This document shows positions 12,601 through 25,249 of a DNA stretch of 64,000 nucleotides, piece after piece. The notes beneath the pieces were generated by a model. That model searched no databases. It saw nothing but the letters and a program-made list of their open reading frames with translations, and was not told the origin of the DNA. The position numbers and the translations under genes are program-made. Position 1 is the first letter of the stretch. Every line of letters starts with the position of its first letter. Origin of the DNA: Cryptomeria japonica (taxonomy: Eukaryota > Streptophyta > Pinopsida > Cupressales > Cupressaceae); assembly GCF_030272615.1 (NCBI RefSeq), contig NC_081412.1, positions 101,557,796 to 101,621,795 of the forward strand, written 5' to 3'.

Positions 12601-13787
12601 CTGTATCCTTCGATCTGAAAATGTTTTACCTCACCTTGGAACTTGCATTCCTTCCTAGGAACTTGTGCTAGGTTATTGCGGTTCAATCTGTGTTGTGGAT
12701 CTTCCTCCTGTATTTTCCTTGCCATAGATTCTTAACAAACTTCTTGTGCAACAAACCAATCATTTATTCATCTCCAGCTCATCAACATCCTTCATTAAAT
12801 AATGGTTTTATCCATCCAATGTGATCTATTATAACTCGGTTGTTACTCGGTTAATACTGAACTTCGCTCGGTAGACATTCTGCCTTCGTTAAATGATATT
12901 GATAACCTTAAGGTTTACCAACTAGGTACCTTAGGGTTTACCTACTAGGTTCCTTGCTTGGTGACATAATATAGTATTAAACTTATAATCAACAACATGT
13001 GTAGGATGTCAAAACAATCAAAACAACATGATCTCATCATTGTCTAGCTCGGTAATAGTTGCCCATTGAATAACTTATATCTCCCCTTTATTATCACATT
13101 CTTTCTGTGTCACTTACTGACCTCCTAATATTCATCAACACATACTTCTCAAGATATGGCAACATCATAATGAATCAGAAAATCAATTTCTTGACATCAA
13201 TGACAAAATAATATTATTAAGATAGTAATCATCCTTCTTTAGTTATATCAACAATCTCCAACAACCTTCTCAATATCCTTATTGAAATGCCAACAATGTC
13301 ATCCTACACATAGGGGGGACATACTTTGTCAACCTATCTCCTAGCTTGGGAAAGCTTCTTCATCCGGTGGGAGACTTCCTGGTTATCCTTACACTAACAA
13401 TCTGGTGGCCTGCTCATACTTCTACTTCTTTTTTGGTGTTGATGTGAACCAAACAATATTCTCTCACTTCAGCATAACCAATGCTCATCATGTATTCTCT
13501 TCATCCTGGTTGTGTTCAACACCATATCAACAACCCTTTTTCAGAGTGGTCACATTACTGCACATCAATCATACTGGTACACGATGATTCTTCCTTCTGA
13601 ATGAAGATGGTCAACTGGTTGTCACCAATGACAACACATCAACTGTTCTCCCATACCGGTCCATCTTCTATTCCAGTTGTCATCAAACTCTAATGATGAC
13701 AACCTCTTGTTCATTAGTTGACATCAATGTTAGTGATGCCAGTAACATCCTATACTGGTTGACATCAATAAAAACACAATGTCAACA
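9673..13787 (-). repeat. E2 3' LTR, interrupted by a solo LTR
   Basis: It matches 16881-19577 along its length once 11810-13300 is removed, leaving about 2.6 kb. It starts TGTTAGAC and ends GTCAACA. It has fewer copies of the ACCAACCCAAGGAGC unit near 9955-10010 than the other LTR. Confidence 0.85.
11810..13295 (-). repeat. Solo LTR of the E5 Copia family nested in the E2 LTR
   Basis: On the minus strand it begins TGTTGGCATTTCAATAAGG and ends just after the C-rich motif, and it is similar along its length to the E5 LTR at 58536-59994. The flanks ATGTC (11805-11809) and ATGTC (13296-13300) are a perfect 5-bp target duplication. In the other E2 LTR the corresponding sequence near 19085-19105 is uninterrupted. 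No interior is present, so this is the product of LTR-LTR recombination. Confidence 0.9.
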
Positions 13788-13980
13788 ATCTCCCCCTTTG
13801 GGATTGATGTCAATACATGAAGTATTCGGTATACTAAAATAACTTTCTCCCCCTTTGACAATAATGGCAAAGGGCACTATCAGGATAACATTCCTCCTTG
13901 TATCTACTGAGCACTGATAGAAAACTTTCTCCCCCTTTTTACCGGGTGCATCTCCCCCTTTGAAGATTATGCACAACATC
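13788..13980 (-). other. E2 multiple polypurine tracts
   Basis: CTCCCCCTTT-type runs (polypurine on the minus strand) occur at about 13790, 13849, 13930 and 13951. The first lies directly against the 3' LTR and is the likely plus-strand primer. Repeated tracts are a reported feature of Sireviruses. Confidence 0.7.
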
Positions 13981-14699
13981 ATCTCAATCATCTATACTTG
14001 AGATGGAAAGCTCAGGTACCAAACAACCCTTAATAGCTAGCACAGGTCTCTCTCCTTCTTTGAGCATCTACTTGATCTGCTTCCATGCTTAGTATATATG
14101 ATATCAATATGAGGATATAGCTCTGAAATCCCCCTAAACCACAAATCTTTGGTGTTCATTTCTTAGCATCCAGATCCCAAACTGGGACTCACATCAATAC
14201 CTATGACATCCATCATCATGACCACAATGCCAACTGGCATGTCACATATCCTACCAATTTACCCAAAGATATGTATACACATAAGGTCAACTCATGTAAT
14301 TCAAGTCCTTTCCAATAACACCTGAGACATAACCTCATCCATATAGGCTACCAACGTTATTGCAATGATCCCTCAACTCATTGACTTATATAACCTCCAA
14401 CACAGATCACCATTCGTGCTAGTAGCATGCTGCACATACCGGTGTCCAATATCGGTTCATCTTTTCCATCGAGACACTTACCTCTCTACCTTTAATTCCT
14501 AGTTCCTATTTCCTCTGCTACTATTCATTTCATCTATAGCAGTAAACCATCTTCCATGAGTAGTTAGGGTAACTACACATACTGCCATCACATTTTCTTC
14601 CTCCTACCGACAGCAGCTTGTTCATCTCCTTATCCACATTCAACAAAAGGGTGAAAGATTTGGTCAATATGTAACTCCCCTTGAGTCTCATGTCTCCTT

Positions 14700-16806
14700 T
14701 AAGCCATAAGAGATAACACTTGTGTATTTAATGCAAAATGCTGGTCCATGGTCCTATTTTCCTGCTTCTTCCTCTAGGTCTTCTTGGTCTCACTTTTCTT
14801 CCCCTTTTCAGTCCAGGGAGCAGGTTTCTTCTTCTCCTACTGATTGATCCTTGTAGTTTTGGATTCTCCATTATAGCCGAAAGTAGTGATATAGTAGCAC
14901 ACAACATCCATCCCAACCTCATGATTGGGGAACCTTATAACATACCGGTTATCTCTTCTTCCTCTGACCATGCCATTTTGGTTGGTTACCAGTTTCCTTG
15001 AATTCCTTGCATGTGCAAGAACACTTTTCATTTTGGTCCATGCAAGTCTTTGCTACTCATATGTCCTATAACTGCCTCTGAGTTGATTAGGATGGTTCCA
15101 TTGGTCTCCATGGGAAGGTGAGTTCTTCTTCTTGCAATCATATTTTTATTGGCTAAATCCATTGCAATCATAGCATACAAAATTTGCATTTCTAGGAGCA
15201 GTAAATGGATTCTTGATAGCATAACCGGGAGTGGGCATATGCATATTTCTACATTCTGATATCTTATGCTCAAATGCATTTCTTCTCTTGCAATCTAACA
15301 TGCTATTTCTAGGAGGAATGCCCTATCTATTCTTAGGCCTCATTTTACATTCATCTTCTCTATGACCAAATCCTTTACACTCAAAGAAATAACCAGAGAA
15401 AGGTGGCTTATTACTTACAAATTTTCTCTGCCAGACATGAGGTGATTTTACTAGTTTGGCCTCACTATTTCTGCTTCTCCAGGAATGGATCTAGGGTTGT
15501 CCATTCTCTTTCGGTCTTCCATCAGATCCCTCCTTCTTCCACACTTGGCATGATGTGTGGGCAGCAACATCTCCTTGTCTTCTACTGGTGAAAGACCTTC
15601 TAGGATGCCTTCGCATGTTCTTGCTTCCGGTGAAGCTATCTTCTCCCATTTTTCCTTTTCCTTTCAGATATGCATTGATCCTCCAAGAAACACCATTCTT
15701 GATTCTCAACTTCATGACCTTACCGGTTGTAGTCAAATCTATCCCTTTCTTTGGAGCATTTTTGATAGTGAGGGTCTAATCTTTTCCATTTCCATTTGAG
15801 GAGACAAATTGAATATCTTCGTGGGAGGTCTCCTTTCTTGTAGAGAATTCACCAGAAGCACATCCTAATCCTCCAGTATCCTTGGAATGTTTTTGTTTAC
15901 TTAACATTTTGTCCAAGGCCTCAGTACTACCATCATACTAGATCCTTATCTTGACCTCATTTTGACATTTTTCAAGGTCTTTCCTGATGCTCTCCATTTC
16001 CTCTTTCAGCTTCAGACACTCTTTGTCCTTTGTTTCCACTTCTAGCTAGAGATCCTCACATCTTCTCTCCTTATCATCGAAGACTGATTTCAACTCACCA
16101 ATCAATCTTTTTGCCTCTTCAATTTGAGATGTCAATATGCATATATTGTTATTTGGTTCCTCAAGACATATTATTAACTGGCTGCATTCATCATGAACTG
16201 AATCTTTGTAATTTTTTAAATCCTTTCTAAGACTTTACAGATAATTTAGTGCACTTAACAGTTCGCATTCAAGATCTACTTCAGCTTCATATTCATCATC
16301 ACTCCCAAACACATCTTGTCGGTGGGATCTATCAGCCTTGTCACACTCTGATGTGTCTGCATCACTTTCTGTCTCTTGTTCCATGAAGAGATGAGTTTCC
16401 TCTTCATCAAGACTGTAGCAGTTGACTGATCTGCTGTCAACACTTCCACATGTGTCAACTTTGTTGTCCATCATGCTTCCACAATCTGATTCAACAGTAC
16501 ATGGCTCATTTCCATAAAGAATATTTAGTCTATCCCATAGACTCTTTATTGTTTTGCATCTATCCACCTGTGAGGAGACATTACCGGTCAACTCACTAAA
16601 TATAGCCTTCATGGCTTCTTCATTACATAAACATCTTCTTTCTTATTCAGTTTTGGTGGGGGGACATACATTCCTAGGGAGACCATTTACAACTACCATC
16701 TAGACATCATAACCTAGGGAGGACAGGAAGACTTCCATTTCACAACTCCAAATAGCATAGTTTGAACCATCAAACATTGGAGTAGGGATTGACACAAAAC
16801 AAACCA
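14700..16806 (-). pseudogene. E2 gag (Copia type), degraded
   Basis: The likely start is the ATG at 16806. The N-terminus reads FDGSNYAIWSCEMEVFL, the substrate-like N-terminal motif of Copia gag (DUF4219 type), and is followed by the UBN2-type motif IKSLWDRLNILYG (from about 16560). An acidic segment and a coiled coil (15950-16230) come next. Then come degraded CCHC knuckles: ECKGFGHREDEC, CKRRNAFEHKISEC, and CYDCNGFSQ with a stop (15170-15400). A frameshift between 16806 and 16612 and several stops break it. The protein would have packaged the element RNA. No pol follows, so gag is the only gene. Confidence 0.7.
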
Positions 16807-16868
16807 TTATTTCCTTAGGTCGGAATCTACCCAAGCTAGAGAAAGCTCGTCTAGCTGGGAACCTACAC

Positions 16869-16880
16869 TGTGATACCAAT
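16869..16880 (-). other. E2 primer binding site
   Basis: On the minus strand ATTGGTATCACA lies directly inside the LTR end at 16881 and matches most of the initiator tRNA-Met site TGGTATCAGAGC. Confidence 0.75.
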
Positions 16881-19577
16881 TGTTAGACATAATGCACCAA
16901 TGAGAGGGGGGTGAATTAGTGGTTCTTAATCTTTTTCCCTTTTAACTAACTTATATGTGTATACCAGTTATGTGATCTAACACAATGGAGACATATCGGT
17001 TAGTGAGGAGACCAATTCAAAAACAATCACACACAAAGAGGCATCTCATAACATTAGGATGTACGAGGAAAACCCAAGATGGGAAAAACCTCAGTGAGCA
17101 ATGCTGCTGGAGTTTGTTGCTCCAATCCAACCTCACAATGAAACTTTGTTACAATGTTTATAACACCAACCCAAGGAGATACAACCCCTATTTTAGGGCA
17201 CCAACCCAAGGAGCACCAACCCCTAATTTAGGGTACTAATCCAAGGAGCACCAAGTCCTAACTTGTTTATGGGCTACAACCCAAAGGAGTTGCAACCCCT
17301 GCACCGAGCTACAACTTAGTGATCACAATATAAACTTCAATTACAAAAGTAGTTATCTTGTTACAAGTGAATCTTGCAACCATTTCATTTATCTTACTCT
17401 GTCAGTGAGATACCTTCTCTGCTACACCGACTCACTCTTCTGCTGCTCTCAACGACTTCTTTGCTTGCCGGTAAACTCTACCAATTCACCTCTCTTTTGT
17501 TCTTCTCTCATTGAATATCCTCCTCACTGTTCTGCTCTTCACCGGTACTACACTCTGTCAGTTCTATGTCTACCTACTCTACAGTTTCCTTCACCTTTGC
17601 ACTATTGGTATGGACACTACTAGTTCTACTCTTCTACTAGTTGAACACTTCAACTAGGTTCTGCCTCACTCTTACTCTCTTCTCAGATACTCGTTGAGCA
17701 CTTGGCTATTTTTCTCTCACATATAGAAGTAACACTTAGTCACTTCAAAGCAGCACTATATTCTCTTATTCAGTAACACTTTAGTATCTCTTAGGCTTGC
17801 ATATTTATAACCCAGACTTCCCACCAAAAATCAATTCAAACTTGGTGCCTTAGGGTTTTCTCCATTGATCATGACACACATCGAATCCAATTAGATCTGA
17901 TCAGATCACAACTTTTTGATGACTGCCTGCATATTTCTGCCAATATCGTGTCTTCCAAAATACACATTCCTTCTTCAACAACTTGCAACCAATCTATCGG
18001 CTTTTCTCAGTCAATCACCATAAATGGCCCAGCTGTCTCATTCTCCTACTTTGATCTGCACAATCAATCTGTCCTAGATCTCAAGCCACACAAATCTGCA
18101 ACTCTACCTCAAGCTTTGTAGTCACCATTAATGTCAGACAAATCACAACTACCTCACCGACCTGTGCATGTTTCATCCGCCACTTCATGCACGTTTGTCA
18201 TTTCATCCTCACGTGGCATCACTATCGATATCCACCTCATCACACTATTCTATTGGTTCATGCCTAGTCACCGAACACCCAAATAACCAGTTTCATCTCT
18301 CGATAAACAAACCCTACTGGCATATGACACCTTGTGTCTGCACTTCACCACTCGACCGGTGTCACACACTCTACCAGTTACCTCATCATGTCTACACTAT
18401 GTTGAACTATGGGTGGAACACTCAAACCAGTCTTTAGACATGCCAAATCCAAAACATGTACATTCTCATTACATAGGAGTCTTCTGTACCTACACCTTGT
18501 CCATATTACCAATGGGCTTTCATACTGGTAACCACTCTTGATGACACCATTTCATCAACCTTCAATGAACTCCATCTTTATTAGGTGAGAACCTTATCTT
18601 CCTTGTCTCTTCTCTATTGTTTCACCAATTGACATAACCTATCAACTATCACCAATACAAAATTAGGTAGATGTGTCTGTCGATGGAAAACATACTTTCC
18701 TTCTTCTCGGTGAGACACATTCATGACACCAAGTCATCACACTCCTACTATTCTGCATGAATATCCCTTCAGCATCCTGGTAACACCATATGTATATTCC
18801 TACAGACTCACTAACTTCCTTCTTCATCAAACTAGTTCTCCTCTCAACAAGTTTGTTAGGATGACAAACACACCATCTCAACATCTCATTCTTCCTTTAG
18901 TGTCTTGGTAGCACACCTTTTTTTCACTTGCTTATTCGGTGTGCATTTTTTATCTCATGCTTTGGAGGCTTCCTCATCTTCCACTTTTACATCCAATCTC
19001 TGCATTCAATCACCTGTGTATCTCAAGGAATCATTATCTCGGTGCAAGTGTGACTTTACCAAGGGGAAGATACATCTTCAACATGACATATGTTATCCTG
19101 CACACAGAGGGAACATACTTTGTCAACCTATCTCCTAGTCTAGGAAAGCTTCTTCATCCAGTGGGAGACCTGCTGGTTATCCTTATACTAGCAATCTAGT
19201 GGCCTACTCATACTTCTACTTCTCCTTTGGTGTTGATGTGAACCAAACAATATTCTGCCACTTCAGTATAACCAATGCTCATCATGTATTCTCTTCATCC
19301 CTGTTGTATGCAACACCATATCAACAACCCTTTTTTAGAGTGGTCACATTACTGCACATCAATCATACCGGTACATGCCGATCCTTCTGAATGAAGATGG
19401 TCACCTGGTTGTCACCAATGACAACACATCAACTTTTCTCCCATACCAGTCCATCTTCTATTCCAATTGTCATCAAACTCTAATACCAACAACCTCTTGT
19501 TCACTAGTTAACATCAATGTTAGTGATGTTGGTAACATCATATACCGATTGATATTAATAAAAACACAATGCCAACA
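16881..19577 (-). repeat. E2 5' LTR (2697 bp)
   Basis: It runs from TGTTAGAC to CCAACA with the primer site on its inner side. At 17150-17300 it holds a short imperfect tandem repeat built on ACCAACCCAAGGAGC and AACCCCTAATTTAGGG, longer than in the partner LTR. Its C-rich motif is at about 16902-16914. Confidence 0.85.
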
Positions 19578-19819
19578 CAGCCCACCATTGATCCTTATGC
19601 CATCACCAAGTTTGAATGCACTAGCTAGCTTTGTAGGAGAAATTTTAAGGGAACGGATGGACAACTTTGTGGAAGAAGGAAATGAATATGTTCCTCTCGG
19701 AGCCTACCATGAGTACAATTTTAATCGTCTTGATCTAGTCGTCTAGATTGAGATACAAAACAAGGGTCTACTAGATCCACCACCATGAGGACATGGTTTA
19801 TAACACCTAAGGGGGAGGA
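19578..19819 (+). other. 3'-end interior of a Gypsy element, ending in a polypurine tract
   Basis: This stretch has a short open frame ending in LGAYHEYNFNRLDLVV and then AAGGGGGAGGA (about 19809-19819) directly before the G2 LTR. It looks like the last part of an element body. I cannot tell whether it belongs to G1 or to another copy of the G2 family. Confidence 0.45.
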
Positions 19820-21134
19820 TGATGAGTGCCTTAATATGACATTTTTAATTGTAATGTATGCTTAAAAACTCTTAATATTTTGTTAATTAGTGTGCCTAGC
19901 AACATATTATATATGTGCTAATTTGTTTATTACTTTTTCTTTTATACTCTGCTAATTAGATGATATATATTAGAAATAGTATTTTGTGTAAATGTATTAC
20001 ATTATGATCAATTAATGAAGAAACAACCGATCTTTTGAATTTTTTTTATTATATCTTGTACTATCTTCCTTGGATATGTTTTAGATATAATTGGAAGTCA
20101 TTGTGAGATGTGGAACAATGAACTTCTTGTTCAAACAATGTGGAATGCTTGGTCACTCCTGATTGCTCCAGCTGAGTGATTCCTTTGCTCCCTCCAAGTT
20201 TTCTTTCATTGGCTATTTTATGAAACTTCAAGTTTCAAGTTGAATAATAAATGAAATGTAAAGTCTTATGTAGTTTAAGTTAGCTGTCAGGTCAGAGTCT
20301 CATTTTTTATAATTCCAAAACTTGTTTCACTCCCTCCTAGGAGCCAAATGCAATGAAAATTTGAACTTGTTCTAAGATATCTATGTTCAAGGATCCCACC
20401 GAAGGAAGAGTAGGGCCCGCTCAACTGAAGGGAGTTGATCCTAGTTTGAATTAGTTTTCATTCCAATTATGCATGTTAATTTAGTTACATTTTCTCTGTG
20501 TGTTCATGGTGATTTCAAGAATCGAAAATCAATTGTAATATGTAGTTTTACTCATATTTAGTAGCTTTCTGAAATGGATCAATTTGTTCATATAAGTTCA
20601 GGTTCATACTTTGTTAGTTAAGTTCAGATTTGTCAAGTGAACACATTCTAGTTTCATATTAATCTTGTTAGAGTAAATGACAATGGTGATTAAAGTTGTA
20701 ATTAAGACAGAGGCTTTGTTAAACTTGTTCATGGGCTTTAGTTTTCTTTAAAAGTTGTGTAGAATAGATTTTATTTTTTGGAAACTAAAATAGAATTTAA
20801 ATTTGTGTTGTTAGATATGTTAGATAATTCATTGAATTAAGTTCTAATAATATCTTGTTTAGATTGCACCTGAAGCACCAAAGTCCTTCTCAGAACAAAT
20901 TTAGTATCCTCGGTTAAATTTTAGGTAAGTGTCATTATCATAGGATTTAGTTCTTAGGGAGAGATCCTGAGAGATCCCAATAGAGAATGACCGAAGAAAA
21001 AGTTAGTATTCTCAATAAAAAAACCCCCAACTTAAACTCATCCTTATCTCATACAACTCTGAGACACACCTGATTCAATATTGAATTAATTAAATGATGC
21101 AGGTTGTGACACCAACGACCTCACCAATTATTTT
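19820..21134 (+). repeat. G2 LTR
   Basis: It starts TGATGAGTGCC right after a polypurine tract and ends just before the primer site. The exact 3' boundary is uncertain by several bases. It is AT-rich and has no ORF. Confidence 0.6.
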
Positions 21135-21249
21135 TGGTGTCATTGTCGGGGAACTAAAAGATTTGGCTACCAAAGTTTGAAGCATTAGTGTTGCTAAGGA
21201 AAGAGTTACTTGAAGTTGATGAGAAGAGCTAGAGATCCGTTTGGAAGAT

Positions 21250-22850
21250 TTCTTCCAAGGCATTATAATATTGATCAATTGCAGGAAGAATAAAAATATA
21301 ATTTTGAAGAATAGGAAGAAAAATTTGAACAACAAGAAGAAGAAATGGGTGATCAAGTAGAAGTTGAGGATCCCCCACCCAATACGACATTTTAATATCC
21401 TATTAATTTGAATGTGAGAGAAAATAAGCCCCCTATGAAAAATACGTCACCTTCAGTTTTACCTACTTTCAACGGAAAAACTTCTGAAGATCCTAATTAG
21501 TTTCTCTTTGAATTTAAAGTCCTTTGTTAGACTTATGATTACACATCTAATAATCAAAAGTTGAAGTTATTTCCTTTTGCTTTGAAAGAATCAATATTAT
21601 GATGGTTTATGAGTTTATGATCTGGTTCTATTTAAACATGGCAAGAGATGGAAACTATATTATTGGATAAGTACCAAGATTATTGTCAAGTAAGAGATAG
21701 GAAGGATGGGTTGTTTTGAATGAAGCAAATGGAAGATAAAAGTTTGGAAAATTATGTTAATAGGTTTTTGTTTGTATATATTATATGTGTTGAGGGACTC
21801 AATGATGATTTTAGTAGGATAATTTTCTTAACAAGAATCAATGATGAATCTAGAGAAGCTTTGAATTTGATTGGAAAAGGAGATATCAATAAGATTTATT
21901 TGGACCAGAGTTGGAAGTAGGTATTCTAGAAGGAAAAAAGCTTTAGGACCTGATGTATCTCATGTAATGGAGGAAATAGAAAATTTGAAAACCAATCTCC
22001 TTCTTCAAATTAATACTTAGGTAGACAACAAAATTAGCTATTTAGTGTTCGAAGTGTAGGAGAAAACATCTTTTGAGGGAATGTCCATTAAATCAGATTG
22101 ATCTTGTGAAATTTGTGAAAAGATACATGCAACAATATCTTGTAATCTCTTACCAAATATTAATAATAATTTGAAGAAGCCTCCTATTATTGAAGAGGAG
22201 CTCAAAAATAATGTTGGACAAAGATCTCAAAATATAGGGTTTAATGCTTATTTATGACTATATGGCTCTAGAAATAATTGGAATTTAAATTAGTGGTCGA
22301 ATGTTAATCAGTGGACCCCTTCCTATGCAATGCAACCACCTCCTACATCTTGGGGACATCCAGAATGGATTAGTACTCAATGGAACCAACCATAGTGACA
22401 ACCAAATTGACTATAGTGGTAGCCTAATCAACCACTGTGGTAGCAGAACCAACCTTAATTTCAACCATGGAAAAATCAAGGCCCAAAATGACCTTGGGAA
22501 CAACCCCCACCCCTTATTATTAGACCAAATACTACTAATGAGCAATTGAATCAACCTTAGATACAAGAACAACTAACCCCAAACCTTAAGAATAATCATC
22601 CTCAACAAACATTTAACACCGATTATAATCCTCTTGTTTTGAACGTAATTGAAGTTGATGACATTCAATTAAGGAATCATAATATTCCTTCAAAATATAA
22701 TGTTTTAGACAAGGAGGGGGAGAAGAATGATGAATCTCAGGGAAAAGATTAGGATTTTGATAAAATAAAGGAAGTAACTAGGGAAGCACCTTATCTATAA
22801 CATTTTAAACAAGCACATGTAGTTCTTGATTCCTCCCCGACCCGATCATC
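21250..22850 (+). pseudogene. G2 gag, degraded
   Basis: The Gypsy gag core (retrotrans_gag type) begins at about 21440 with LPTFNGKTSEDPN and continues through LKLFPFALKES and MKQMEDKSLENYVNRF (21720-21770). At about 22290-22560 is a Trp/Gln/Pro-rich segment common in this position in Athila-type gags. I see stops at about 21500, 21600, 21630, 21717 and several more. No clear zinc knuckle is left. Confidence 0.65.
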
Positions 22851-22959
22851 TTGACATGGCAAATTCTCCACTTCTTTGAGAGCTAAAAAAAAGTTAATAT
22901 AGAGATACCTCTGCTATGGGCAATTAAGGACATACCAAAAATTAACCAACTCATTAATT

Positions 22960-23540
22960 TACTTTTTATAAAAATGCCTGGAAGAATAAATAAATTCCCT
23001 TCTACAATCCAAGTAGGGACTAAGATCACTAATGTATTGTTGAGGATTGCTCCCCTTGAAATATAGTGACTCTGGGAGTCTTGTAATTACCTTGAGCATG
23101 GGAGGAGTTGAGATACCTAATGTGTTTATTGATTTGGGAGAAACTATAAATGTTATCACTACTAATACTACAAAAATACTGGGAATGATAGGGGTTCAAT
23201 CTACAACAATTATACTTCCAAGTTGGTAGATCAAATTGTTATCAAACCTAAAGGTATTTTCAAAGACGTAACATTCACAATTGACACATGGGATTACCTA
23301 GTTGACTTTTTGGAAGAAGGAATTCAGATATTAGGAAGACCTTGGCTAGAAACTATAGTAGCATTGATAGATTGTAGATCTGGTAGTATGACTATTTCCA
23401 ATGGTCAGAAACAAAAAGAGTTGAAACTTTATCCTCCAGCTAAACCAACATTCCATTCTAACACTCAATATTGGGTTGATGATGAAATGGAGTCAGAAGG
23501 AGATGGAGTAGTCAAGTTAGCCATGGTTACCTTAACATAA
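22960..23540 (+). pseudogene. G2 protease, degraded
   Basis: The segment contains LVITLSMGGVEIPNVFIDLGETINVI, where a retropepsin has D(S/T)G(A/S) at the flap-proximal active site; here it reads DLGET. It is followed by ILGRPWLETIVALIDCRSG (about 23330), the conserved C-terminal retropepsin motif. A stop at 23227 and a frame change split the domain. It would have cut the Gag-Pol polyprotein. Confidence 0.65.
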
Positions 23541-23984
23541 CATGTTGAGGAATATGAATAGTATGTGGAACAAGGAGAGAAATTTAATGTCAGCATTGAT
23601 AGATTCAATCAAGTGACTGAAGAATGTTCGTTTCTTGAAGAATTTAAAAAGGGAAGTTGCAAGAGGACTCTACATCATGATAATTCACACCCTTTTCCTC
23701 TTAATACAATTATGGGAGATCCATCTTAAAGGAATAGTGAAACTAAAGAGATTATAGTATTTGAAGATAAACATATTTTTATTAATTCATCTTTTCTTCC
23801 AAGACAAGAAGAGGAGTTGAGGCTCACTTTAGAGAAACATACAAAAGTATTTTCTTGGGAGTTTAAATATATGAGAGGAATACACCCTTCTATTTGTACA
23901 CATCACATCTACACTGAAGATGTTAAGCTTGTAAGATAGGGACAGAGAAGTATCAATCCAGCTCTAAGAGATTTTGTTAAACAA

Positions 23985-24720
23985 GAAATAGAAAAATTGC
24001 TGCAAGTAGGGCTCATTTATCCAATTTCTGATAGCCAATGGGTTTTTCCATTGGTTATTGTAGCTAAGAAAAATGGTAAGTGGCATATTTTTATGGATTA
24101 CAAAGAATTAAATAAGGCCACTAAGAAGGATTATTTTCCTTTACCATTTATTGACCAGGTGCTTGATAACCTAGCTGGCAGTAGTTATTTCTCTTTTCTT
24201 GATTGTTTTAGTGGTTACAACCAAATACAAGGGGCTCCCAAGGACCAGGACAAAACAATATTTACATGTCCTTGTAGAACTTATGCATATAAGGTCTTAC
24301 CATTTGGACTTTGTAATGCACCAACCACTTTCCAACTAGTTGCATAGGCTATTTTTATAGATTTAATTACTTCATGTGTTGAGGTGTATATGGATGATTT
24401 TACAATCCATGGAAAGACATTTGAAGAAGCACTCGAAATTTTGAATAAAGTGTTGTAAAGATATAAGGATCAAAGGTTATAATTGAATCATGAAAAATGT
24501 TCCCTTATGATGATAGAAGGAATTGTTTTGGGACACCATATTTCTAAAGAAGGGATAAAGGTCGATCCAAAGAAGGTGGAAATTATTCAACAAATTGAGA
24601 TCCCAAAGACTCAAATTGATGATAGAACTTTTTTGGGACATGCAAGATATTATAGATGATTTATTCAAGGATTTAGTAGAATTATTGAACCATTGTTTAC
24701 ATTGCTTAAAAAGGATATAG
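23985..24720 (+). pseudogene. G2 reverse transcriptase, degraded
   Basis: It contains GLIYPISDSQWVFPLVIVAKK, then YKELNKATKKDYFPLPFIDQ, SFLDCFSGYNQI, LPFGLCNAPTTFQ and the catalytic VYMDDF box (about 24386-24403). These are RT motifs in the right order. A TAG follows TFQLVA (24346), and further stops lie at about 24458, 24479 and 24657. Confidence 0.8.
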
Positions 24721-25190
24721 AATTTTTATGGATAGATTATTGTTAGAATTCTTTTTAAACCTTAAAGCATGCCTTAATTACCTCTCCTATCATTAAAGGA
24801 TCTATTTGGGGAGAACTATTTCACATACATGCAAATACCTCCAACTTAGCCATTGGAGCAGTTTTGGGATAGAAAAATAAAAATGGAGCAATGCATGCTA
24901 TCTATTATATCAATAAAAACTTGAGCCCCATTGAAAAGAATCACACAACAATTGAGAAGGAATTTTTAGTTGTGGTGTACATGATTAATAATTTTAGACA
25001 TTATATTACTAGTTATAAAGTGTTTGTCCATACTGATCATGCAATCATCTGATATTTAATGAATAAAGTTATTGTAGGTGGTTGAATTATAAGATGGTTG
25101 TTACTTTTACAAGAATTTGACATCACTATTATGGATAAACTTGGCAAGGATAATGTTGTTGCTGACTTTCTTTCAAGTATGGTTTTGCAA
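24720..25190 (+). pseudogene. G2 RNase H (Gypsy type), degraded
   Basis: After RT the frame continues with FHIHANTSNLAIGAVLG, YYINKNLSPIEKNHTTIEKEF and VFVHTDHAII, a typical Gypsy RNase H (RT_RNaseH) order, ending in the linker DNVVADFLSSM. Stops occur at about 24741, 24871 and 25050. It would degrade the RNA strand during cDNA synthesis. Confidence 0.7.
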
Positions 25191-25249
25191 GGTAACAATG
25201 AACAAATGGATGACACATTTCTAGATGAACATTTGTTTTCTCTTTCAGT

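Larger units (their letters stand above)
9673..19577 (-). mobile_element. E2: non-autonomous Sirevirus-like element with gag only and 2.6-2.7 kb LTRs
   Basis: Two long repeats, 9673-13787 (with a nested solo LTR) and 16881-19577, flank an interior of 3.1 kb. The minus-strand primer site is at about 16869-16880, and polypurine tracts are at 13788-13800 and repeated to about 13965. The interior encodes a Copia-type gag and nothing from pol. Flanking bases CAGAC (9668-9672) and CAGCC (19578-19582) are a probable 5-bp target duplication with one change. The LTRs differ by roughly 10 percent over the first 220 nt by eye, so the insertion is older than E4. Confidence 0.85.
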
